Source: Populus alba
Lineage: Eukaryota > Streptophyta > Magnoliopsida > Malpighiales > Salicaceae
Reading direction: 5' to 3'
Length of the DNA stretch: 64,000 nucleotides
Assembly (NCBI RefSeq): GCF_005239225.2
Contig: NC_133296.1
Location: forward strand, 8,990,001 to 9,054,000
In this document: positions 21,211 to 29,880 of the stretch, piece by piece
Position numbering within the stretch: position 1 is the stretch's first letter
How the letters are laid out: each line of letters opens with the position of its first letter
Position numbers and translations under genes: made by a program
The notes under the pieces: model-generated
The model's database searches: none
What the model saw: the letters and a program-made list of their open reading frames with translations, nothing else
What the model was told of the DNA's origin: nothing

Positions 21211-24198
21211 GAATCAAAGGCATGCAATTGGAGACCACAAATTGAAGAATTGCCACCACGATCAATTGAGCCCATACCTTCAAGTGTTCAACCACCAAAA
21301 CCTGAATTGAAGCCATTACCATTTAATCTCAAATACTCATTTTTGGGAGAAAATGAAACTTTTCCGGTAATAATCTCTTCCAAACTTAATGCATATCAAG
21401 AAGGTAAGTTATTACAGATTTTGAAAATGCACAAAAATGCATTAGGATGGACCATAGCTGACATAAAAGGAATTAGCCCTTTGATTTGCACACACAGGAT
21501 TTATTTGGAGGAAAATGCTAAACCCTCTAGAGAAATGCAACGAAGGCTTAATCCTAATATGAAAGAAGTAGTGAAAAATGAAGTCATTAAGCTTCTAGAT
21601 AATGGAATCATTTATCCTATTTCTGACAGCAAATGGGTAAGTCCTACCCAAGTTGTACCCAAAAAGTCTGGAGTCACTGTGATAACGAATGAGAAAAATG
21701 AGTTAATTCCAACTAGGACTGTTACTGGTTGGCGCATGTGCATTGACTATAGGAAACTTAATTCAATGACTAGAAAAGATCATTTCCCTTTACCTTTCAT
21801 GGACCAAATCCTAGAAAGAGTTGCAGGTCATGAATTTTATTGTTTCCTAGATGGCTATTCAGGTTACAATCAAATTGAAATTGCATTGGAAGATCAAGAG
21901 AACACTACTTTCACATGTCCATTTGGTACTTTTGCATATCGAAGGATGCCTTTTGGATTATGTAATGCACCAGCCACGTTTCAAAGATGCATGCTTAGCA
22001 TATTCAGTGATATGGTTGAACGTTTTCTTGAGATTTTTATGGATGATTTTTCTGTTTTTGGTGATTCATTTGATGATTGTTTGACTAACTTAGAAAAGGT
22101 TTTGAGCAGGTGTGAAGAGAAGAATCTTGTATTGAATTGGGAAAAATGTCACTTTATGGTAACAAACGGCATTGTACTTAGTCACATTGTTTCATCGAAA
22201 GGAATTGAGGTTGACAAATCTAAAATCGAGTTAATTGCCAACTTACCAACACCAAAATCTGTTAAAGATGTTAGATCATTCTTAGGACATGCTGGTTTTT
22301 ATAGAAGGTTCATCAAAGATTTTAGTGTAATATCTAAGCCCTTGAGTAACCTTCTAACAAAGGATAATATTTTTGAATGGACTGAACATTGTGAAAAAGC
22401 CTTTGTTAAACTTAAAAACTTGCTTACTTCTGCTCCTGTCATTCAACCTCCTGATTGGTCATTACCTTTTGAAATAATGTGTGACGCTAGTGATTACGCC
22501 GTGGGTGCTGTCTTGGGACAAAGAAAAGATAAGAAACCTTATGTGATTTTCTATGCAAGTAAAACTTTAAATAGTGCTCAAATGAATTACACCACCACTG
22601 AAAAAGAATTACTTGCAGTAGTATTTGCTTGTGATAAATTCAGATCTTATCTTGTTGGCTCACCTGTTGTTGTTTTTAGTGATCATGCAGCATTGAAATA
22701 TCTTCTTTCTAAGAAAGATTCTAAGGCTAGATTGGTGCGGTGGATTTTGTTACTTCAAGAATTTGATATCACAATCAAAGACAAGAAAGGCACCGAAAAT
22801 GTTGTTGCAGATCATTTGTCAAGATTGACAACAGATTCGAAATCTGACATCACACCAATCGATGACTACTTTCCCGATGAATCTTTATTTTTCGTTTCTA
22901 CGATGCCTTGGTTTGCTAATATTGTGAATTTTCTTGTTTCAGAACAATTGCCAGCTCATTGGATTACCCAAGACAAAAGAAAGTTCTTGAACGAAGTGAA
23001 GAACTTTTATTAGGATGACCCTTATTTATTCAAATATTGTCCTGATCAAATATTTCGAAGATGCATTCCTGACAATGAGGTAAGTAGTGTCATTAAATTT
23101 TGTCATTCTGAGGCATGTGGGGGTCATTTATCATCAAGAAAGACAACTGCAAAAATCTTACAAAGTGGATTTTATTGGCCCACCATGTTCAAAGACTCAC
23201 ATGCATTCTGCAAGACTTGTGAAAATTGTCAAAAGTTGGGATCTATTTCAAAACGTCACATGATGCCTTTAAATCCTATTCTTGTCATTGAGATCTTCAA
23301 CTGTTGGGGTATAGATTTCATGGGTCCATTTCCTCCATCATTTGGTTTCGTGTACATATTAGTCGCAGTAGATTATGTTTCAAAATGGATAGAGGCAATT
23401 CCAAGTCGAAACAATGATCACAAAACAGTGATAAAGTTTTTGAAAGACAATATTTTGAGTCGATTTGGAATCCCTCGAGCCATAATAAGTGATGGTGGAA
23501 CACATTTCTGCAACAAGCCATTTGCTTCTTTAATGAAGAAATATGGAATCACACACAAAGTTGCCACCCCTTATCATCCTCAGACAAGTGGACAAGTAGA
23601 GCTTGCTAATTGGGAGATCAAACAGATCTTGGAGAAAACGGTGAACCCTAATCGGAAAGACTGGTCATTAAGACTTAATGATGCACTTTGGGCTTATCGA
23701 ACTGCATATAAAACATCATTAGGTATGTCATTAAGACTAGTCTATGGAAAACCTTGTCACTTGCCTGTGGAAATTGAACATAAAGCTTATTGGGCTATTA
23801 AAGCTTTCAATTCAAACATTGATGATGCTAGTCAGCTGCGAAAATTGCAAATAAATGAGCTTGAGGAAATTAGAAATGATGTATATGAAAATTCAAGAAT
23901 TCATAAAGCAAGACTCAAAGAGTTTCATGACAAGAAAATACTGAGAAAAACATTCAATGTTGGTCAAAAAGTCTTGCTTTATAATTCTCAACTCCATTTA
24001 TTTCCTGGAAAACTAAGATCAAGATGGAGCGGTCCTTTTATTGTCAAACATGTGTATCTAAATGGGGCCTGTGATATCGAGAATCCAAAGAATGGCAATG
24101 TTTTCAAGGTAAATGGGCATCGGTTGAAAGTTTATTTTGACAATTTTTCAATTGAAAATGACTCTACTAAATTGAGTGATCCTGTATATAAAGATTGA
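21211..24198 (+). pseudogene. pol: D1 pol: reverse transcriptase-RNase H-integrase, one internal stop
   Basis: Continues in the gag-protease frame. Reverse transcriptase has the Athila-type catalytic FMDDFSVFG near 22038. RNase H has [13 protein letters not shown] near 22480 and the terminal [13 protein letters not shown] near 22790. A stop at 23011-23013 stands where D3 has TGG (Trp). Integrase follows: HHCC zinc region 23100-23240, then the DDE core with Asp in GIDFMGPFP (~23310), Asp in ISDGGTHF (~23490) and Glu in [10 protein letters not shown] (~23600). The frame ends at TGA 24196-24198. Both stops fit C-to-T changes as left by cytosine methylation. Apart from these the enzyme is well preserved. 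Confidence 0.9.
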
Positions 24199-24408
24199 TT
24201 CTTTTTCTCACATTTTTTTGTGTTTGTTTTGGTGTATCTTTTGTTTTGCTAGTTTCTCTCATCCCGGTCAAATGGCGGATAACGGTACTCCGTGACTCTT
24301 AAGTCGGTTCTTTCAGTTTCCCATGATAACTGATATCTGTGTATATAATTGTGCAATTCTCTGCTCTTTCTTCTTTCTTTGAATCTCCCATCCAATTCTC
24401 ATTTGAAG
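24199..24408. other. D1 spacer between pol and the accessory ORF
   Basis: About 210 bp, T-rich, with no coding potential visible. It may hold a leader or splice site for the downstream ORF, but nothing decisive is seen. Confidence 0.5.
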
Positions 24409-24957
24409 ATGGACACCACTCTTGAAAAATTGAAAAAGTATTTTCCCGCTCTGCCTCAGAATGCGATTACAAAAATTTATCGTGCTAGGTGTGAAAGATT
24501 GAGGTTATTAATGAACCATGGAATTCCTGAAGATATTCGTTGGCTGATTGAAGCAAAGGTCTGATTATCAGGTGAGTCCTCCAATTCTTTCATTTCACAC
24601 ATGCCTGGAACAGGTAAAAGCACTTTTGCAAAGAAACGTCGTGCAAAACGACTGAAAGTCTGTCACAGATGTGCCAGATGGACTTGTAATGCGACATGTC
24701 GTTCTTTAGGAATGGTATCTGTAAACCGTGAAGATAAAATACAATTCATTAAGGATGGCCTGAGTAAGGGGTCTTTAGATAATCTTTTATTGACCCTTGA
24801 GACGCATCCTAGTGGAGATGTGCATCGTGTAATTCATGATTTATGGCCACAATTCCATAAAGAACATGATCGACTTAGTCTTGGGAATTTGACTAAAAAA
24901 GACCCTGTTTGCCAGTTTTTAAGAAAACTGGATGGGAAGCCTATCCCCGACCCATAG
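24409..24957 (+). CDS. D1 accessory ORF: basic Cys-rich protein, interrupted by one TGA
   Basis: Two blocks in one frame. Block 1 (24409-24564, 51 codons) is helical and charged (MDTTLEKLKKYFPALP...). It stops at a TGA; the same frame stays open and block 2 begins at the ATG 24601 (118 codons, stop at 24957). Block 2 starts with a strongly basic run (residues 11-19, KKRRAKRLK), followed by Cys21-x2-Cys24-x4-Cys29-x3-Cys33, then an acidic/hydrophobic tail. The layout (N-terminal helix, basic nuclear-localisation-like patch, compact Cys cluster) resembles the small nucleic-acid-binding proteins of carlavirus-type plant viruses, which can act as RNA-silencing suppressors. That resemblance is inference from pattern only. 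D3 keeps only the tail. It could instead be a lineage-specific Athila ORF with no viral link. Confidence 0.6.
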
Positions 24958-25101
24958 AGGGCGTTTAAGCCGTTCTTGGACGTAAAACCAAGGGAAGATA
25001 TGAGCCACAATCACAACTACCTGTACATACATGCTTTGTCAAAATAAATAAATACAGAGAGAGAGTGTGAGACTACAGCTGGCCTACATATAGGTGGTAT
25101 G

Positions 25102-25201
25102 ATTGCATTTTCACTTTTTCATCTATAAATTCTTCTCTTCCTTCCCTTCATATTGCATTTTCACTTTTTCATCTATAAATTCTTCTCTTCCTTCCCTTCA
25201 T
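25102..25201 (+). promoter_or_regulatory. Duplicated TATA-containing leader upstream of the D1 LOG gene
   Basis: A 50-bp unit is present twice head to tail (25102-25151 and 25152-25201), each with CTATAAAT (25123-25130 and 25173-25180) followed by a pyrimidine-rich CTTCTCTTCCTTCCC stretch. D3 has one copy near 57812-57860. The second TATA lies 73 bp before the LOG ATG, a plausible gene-type core promoter carried inside the transposon. Confidence 0.55.
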
Positions 25202-25245
25202 TTCTACTCATCCCATACATTCATCAAATATAGAAGTGTGTAGAA

Positions 25246-25683
25246 ATGGCAGGTTCCTCAAGTCATCACATAAAAAATATTTGTGTTTTCGGTGGATCCA
25301 ATCCTGGGAAAGAAAAAGAGTTTTTAGAATCAGCAAATCATCTTGGTCAAGTACTAGCTGAGAGAAAGATTCATTTAGTGTATGGGGGAGGCAGCCTTGG
25401 GTTAATGAGAGGTGTTTCAATGGCTGCATTTTTAGGAGGCAGTGAAGTTTTGGGGGTTGTCCCCAAAGCTTTAGCAAATGGGGACATCATTGGAAAAACA
25501 ATTGGAGAGGAACTACAGGTCCCAACAATGTCTGACCGACTGAATACCATGTTTAACCATGCTGATGCCTTCATTGCCTTACCAGGTGGTCTGAGCACAT
25601 TGGAAGAGATCTTTCATATTTCATCTTGGGCCCAACTGCACATTCACCATAAACCTATAGATCTTTCTACCTTAGGACATTGA
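25246..25683 (+). CDS. LOG-type cytokinin riboside 5'-monophosphate phosphoribohydrolase, C-terminally truncated (D1)
   Basis: The start MAGSSSHHI and residues 1-138 match plant LONELY GUY enzymes, which release active cytokinin bases from cytokinin nucleotides in the cytosol. Visible motifs: Rossmann-type start ICVFGGSNPGK (12-22), YGGGSLGLM (46-54), conserved Arg98 in MSDR, and the LOG signature at 113-121 (PGGLSTLEE), where the usual Gly of PGGxGT is Ser117 in this copy; D3 keeps Gly. Glu121, the presumed catalytic Glu, is present. After residue 138 the frame runs into element 3' sequence and stops, because ~360 bp present in D3 are deleted; about 46 residues are lost, so activity is doubtful. 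There are no introns, although plant LOG genes normally have several, which suggests capture from a spliced mRNA. Confidence 0.9.
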   Translation: MAGSSSHHIKNICVFGGSNPGKEKEFLESANHLGQVLAERKIHLVYGGGSLGLMRGVSMAAFLGGSEVLGVVPKALANGDIIGKTIGEELQVPTMSDRLNTMFNHADAFIALPGGLSTLEEIFHISSWAQLHIHHKPIDLSTLGH

Positions 25684-26763
25684 GGACAATGTCTCGTTTT
25701 GGTTGGGGAGAGAGGGTAGTAGTTTAAAAAAAAAAGAAAAAAAACTAACCAACTAACTGTTTTTGTTTTTAAAAAAACCATTTGGCAAAACTGTTATTAC
25801 TAGGATGACAGAGTAAAGAGGAATTATTCTTGAGACGCATCTTAGTAAAAATTTTCTAATGGTTATTTGCAATATTCATAACAAGGCCTATTAGAATACT
25901 TCTTGAAATATTCAGGTTTACAAACTCTCGCATTGTTATCACTTGATTCTGCTCATATACTCATTTAACAAGTATTATTAAACCTTCATTTTCACACACA
26001 CACTTTAACATATGATTGTGGGTTGCACATTGGATTATTACATTATTTATGTTCTTTTGTTGAAGGTAACAACTAAGGGTAAGGGTTAGTATATAATTTG
26101 CAAAAAAAAAAAAAAAAGGATGATAATATTGATGATAATAAAAACGTAGATAAGTTTGGTTTCGTAGCCTCCCTAACCTAAGCAATTAAGCCCGAAGGGG
26201 TGTTTTAACACCTAATACCCTAAAGTCAACTGACTTGGGAGTTATTGGCCCAAAGCTTGTTACATGGGTTAAGGAGAAAAGCTTAAGGGAATCAAACATT
26301 GCACTATCTACGTATCAGTATCTGCAACCCGAGTTGTTAAGCTCGTAGGGGTGTCTCAACACCTAATGCCCTAAGACCAACTGGTCTGGGAGTCATTAGC
26401 CTAAAACTCGTTACATGGGTTAAAGATACATTATGTTTTAAGTTGTATGTGTATATAAATAAAATAAAAAAAAAGAGTAATAATAATAATAATCCCAACC
26501 CAAGGAAGTTCACCTTAAACATTTGAACATAATATTGTTTTCTTCCAACAAAAGCCCCATCATCTATGTTTTCATATATTGAGCACATAAAAAGAAGGTT
26601 TATTAATATCTTGTTTAAGAAGTATGAAGCAGTAATATAAATTTAATGAGAGTTTGTTTATCTAGATAGATTAATAGAAGTTGAATGATGAATGCCTTGC
26701 TTTGTGATACTTGCAAATTGTTTCTCTATTTTAACGCTTTAGATTACTAGGGACTACTAATAA
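25684..26763 (+). other. D1 3' untranslated region with poly(A/T) tracts
   Basis: About 1.1 kb after the LOG remnant, opening with GACATTGAGGACAATGTC and a GGGGAGAGAGGG purine run, which may be an extra internal polypurine tract. Long A runs follow, then the repeated hairpin block at 26183-26425. No coding region is visible. Confidence 0.7.
26183..26425 (+). repeat. Duplicated hairpin block in the D1 3' untranslated region
   Basis: Two related ~95-bp copies (about 26183-26277 and 26330-26425) each hold GGGGTGT-(C/T)-T-AACACCTAAT, a short dyad and GTTACATGGGTTAA. The dyads are AAGTCA-AC-TGACTT in copy 1 and AGACCA-AC-TGGTCT in copy 2: the arms differ but pairing is kept. The block recurs in D2 (about 41320-41560) and D3 (about 59180-59430). 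Confidence 0.7.
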
Positions 26764-26777
26764 GCTGGTTGGGGGTG
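26764..26777 (+). other. Polypurine tract region of D1
   Basis: GCTGGTTGGGGGTG lies directly before the 3' LTR. Equivalent G-rich tracts precede the D LTRs at 41881 and 59830. Confidence 0.65.
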
Positions 26778-28510
26778 TGATTAGTACTTAAAAGTGCATG
26801 TTTATCAAGGTTTTATATCATCATTTTGCACTTGAAGTATCAATAACTCCTTAACTAAAGCATGTTTTATAATAACAAGTTTGATACTATAAGATACCTT
26901 AATTTATGGTAAATGTTCATCTTAAATGCAGGCCTATCACATAAATAAAAGGATTTATTGATGAGTTTAAGTATTGAAAGTGAAAGGACAAAGAGATGGC
27001 CAAACTTAGAAAAAAGATGTCGGTGCAGTCCAAACCGGAACATTGCTTGGTAATTGGATCATATCTGGAGCTCTAGATCTCGGATTTAGGTCCATTTTAT
27101 ATGGATGGAAAGGTAAGACAAAGGTATACAACTTTCATGAGGAGCCCAAGATTTAAAAAGGCCGTTTTGAAGTCCAAACTGAAGGAACAACAAAGAAGTC
27201 TGAAGCTGTCCTGCAGCCCAGACACTATTTAGTGTTTAGCCCATATCTTGAGTTCTAGAAGTCCAAATGACCTCATATTTTTTTTGTTGGAAAGCTGAGA
27301 CAATTTCCTAGAACATTCTTGAGGATTCTGGGCAAATTATGATGTTAGCAATGACGTCTTGTTCAGACAAGAAGATAAGGATTGTTACCAAGTCAAGATG
27401 TGGCCACCCACTCATCAATTAATTAACAAATCAATAGTTCCAAATTTTGGCCTATAAAAGGAGGCACTTACCATGTATTGAGGCATCTTGGTTTCCAGAT
27501 CAAGATCATGCTCTTGCCTTCTCTCTTTGTATTGCTTATGTTTTGCTTTCATTAATATCAAGTTTATGCACTTCATTTCCTTTCCTTTACTTAGTTAACT
27601 TCTTTCTCATTTATGTTTTTATCTTGTTCATCTATGTTTCTTTCTTTCATTATGTTTAGCTAAGTTAATTATGTCAAGGTGAAAAGGGTACACTAATGGT
27701 GTAAGAATAAGTATAATATAAACTTAACATGGACCTTAACGTTGGATACTAACATGTTTTATATTTGTTATCTTGTTTACTTCTAATACTTTTCTTGTTA
27801 AATGGTTAATCTAGATTTATGTTGTATAACACTTGGTACAACAAATACTTGGCACTTTCATAGCCCATACTGTATGGTATAACCGACACCTGAGCCATGA
27901 AAGGAACTTGATTTGTTGTTAACATAAGTTATAATCATGAATGCCTGCCAACATTTACAAGTATTAGCTTTATTCGAATAAGATAACTAATGTAATCATG
28001 TTAACAATTTATAATCTGATTGGAACCTCTTTTATGTGTGGTTTCCAATTGAGTAATAAGAGTTTATACTATACTTGTTTGAAGTACCATTAGTGGATCC
28101 TCTAACCTTGACATTTATTTTTATCGTTGTTTAATCCTTACATTAATCTTTCAACTCAAAGTTCTCATTAATTTCTTCCTTCTCTTATTTATTATTGTTG
28201 TTGTTGTTGTTGTTGTTATTATTATTATTATTATCTGTTCATAAACTCAGTATATAGGCTGGAAACCTGTGACCCGATCTTTTAGATCATTCTCAGGTAT
28301 AACAACGCCACGTACTGAGTATTATTATTATTATTATTACTATTACTAGTACTACTATTGTTATTATTATTGTTATTGTTGTTATTGTTGTGTTGTTATT
28401 TATAATTTATACAATTAACCTCTCTGTGGTTCGACCCCGGTCTTGCCGGGTTATTTATTACTTCGACACTCCTGCACTTGGGAAAAGACATCAATCTTTT
28501 GGTCGTGTCA
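26778..28510 (+). repeat. D1 3' LTR (1733 bp)
   Basis: Same start and end as the 5' LTR, with TATAAAAG at 27453-27460. It differs from the 5' LTR by scattered substitutions and many 1-bp indels. It ends at GGTCGTGTCA and is followed by the TSD ACTTG. Confidence 0.92.
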
Positions 28511-28515
28511 ACTTG

Positions 28516-29260
28516 TTTTGGAGAAAAAAGTATAAGACTGATGGTTTTACCATCTTTTACAATAGGAAACCTATTTCTAAACCTATCATGAATCGCCTTC
28601 TGATCAAATTGCCATAGACGCTCCAAAAATAGGTGACTAACATGCATATGGACTATATCACCCATAACCTCATCATAATACTTCCAAATAGCAAAAGCAA
28701 TGGACACTTACTTAGTAGCCTTCACTTTACCATATTTATTCAACCATTACAATCTATAAGGCCTGGTATACAATCTATAAGGCCTAGTATACTTAATACA
28801 ACTCGAATTTAATTTCCTCACAAGAGTATCACTAGCTACATTAGCACAACTACCTTCATTGATTTTCATGCCACATACCTTGTTTTGAATGTGGTATTGA
28901 GTGTGAAATATGTTTTTCCATTGCTAAATGATATCATCTTCTTTGATTTGCATGTTCAGTGCATACCTTATAACCAAGGTCTCCCCTCCAACAACATATG
29001 CAATCTCCTCATCACTACATTCCTCCAAAGATGGCAGCTTTTCACTTTTAGATCTATCACTTTCATATTCAACCTCCTCATCGCCTCTTTGATTTGGAGA
29101 TTAAGATATGATGTGCCCCTTTCCAAAACATTTAAAACATTTAATATCTCTATCATGAGTAGGTTTCAAATTCAGATTTACCTTTTTCATTTGTATAAGC
29201 ATCCCTTTTAGCCTTAAGTGGTTTGAACTTTACATAGATACAAGGCTTTGGTTAGACAAC
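28516..29260 (-). pseudogene. Element E: gag zinc knuckle and protease, eroded (minus strand)
   Basis: Minus-strand translation of 28516-28707 matches the C-terminal half of the A protease (IVKDGKTISL close to the junction). At 28790-28870 the catalytic Asp-Ser-Gly has become Asn-Glu-Gly, so the protease is dead. Near 29105-29150 an eroded zinc knuckle (CFKCFGKGH) is followed by a stop. A ~24-bp direct duplication lies near 28745-28795. It is continuous with 16452-16965 once D1 is removed. Confidence 0.7.
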
Positions 29261-29287
29261 CCCCTTTATCTTCAAATTTAGGCTCTA

Positions 29288-29880
29288 TGTTGGGGAAGAT
29301 GAAGTAGAATTGGTCTGAAAACATGTGCTGACAACTACCTTGACTGTCATATGGACTGATGGGGTACAGTAGCCAACTCAAGCCCAATCTAAAATCAGCC
29401 ATGCTTAATGGAGTCAAAGAAACTTTGAATCTAATTATTTATCTATTTTAAGAATTTTCCAAAGTCAGCTACACTTAATGGAGTGAATTTGGTCATTAAG
29501 CAAATCTGGTAATTTCATATGTTTATGCTATATGGGGTCTTAAGTTAGCATTTAATTTAGCCTTTTCCTATTTTCAGAGAATTGTTACAAAATGGAGGAA
29601 TAATAAAATTCTCTATGAAGAATTTAGTTCAAATTTTCTTGTATTTCTATACTAGTCTTTTCATCAAGTTAAGCGATATCAACATTCCTCTTCTTCGTGA
29701 ATGAGATCATGAACCATCAATGTTGGTGTTGCATTAAGTGGTATCAAAGTCTTGTGATGGCTGGGCAAGATAATGATAATGGAGAACATCTTACAAGGTT
29801 AGAGCAGAGTATAGAAGGAATAACTAGGAGCATTAAGATGTTGACTGAACTTCTTAGAGGTATGCAAACCATCGCCCTAT
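29288..29880 (+). mobile_element. Fragment F: LTR, primer site and gag start of another gypsy element
   Basis: An LTR-like block from TGTTGGGGAAGATG to GTTGGTGTTGCA (29288-29733) is followed at 29739-29750 by TGGTATCAAAGT, an eroded initiator-Met primer site, and at 29757 by an ATG opening a gag-like charged frame (MAGQDNDNGEHLTRLEQ). It is cut near 29880 by the E LTR. Only one LTR is visible, so the boundaries are tentative. Confidence 0.5.

Larger units (their letters stand above)
16971..28510 (+). mobile_element. D1: Athila-type Ty3/gypsy element carrying a Cys-rich ORF and a LOG gene
   Basis: An 11.5-kb element bounded by LTRs 16971-18719 and 26778-28510 and by the 5-bp TSD ACTTG (16966-16970 and 28511-28515), which confirms both ends. 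Order: LTR, tRNA-Asp-type primer site, gag-protease, reverse transcriptase-RNase H-integrase, a basic Cys-rich ORF, a LOG-type gene, a long structured 3' untranslated region, polypurine tract, LTR. It sits in the protease/pol linker of element E. Gag and pol resemble the Athila/Calypso lineage, whose members often carry an extra ORF after pol; no envelope-like protein is visible here. Confidence 0.95.

Noticed and set aside
24601..24630. GTGKST at the start of the Cys-rich block, like a Walker A site
   Set aside because: The upstream Gly of G-x4-GK-S/T is missing, and no Walker B or P-loop fold context exists in 118 residues.
24199..25245. Envelope-like gene of D1
   Set aside because: No signal peptide, transmembrane segment or glycoprotein pattern; the region holds the basic Cys-rich ORF only.
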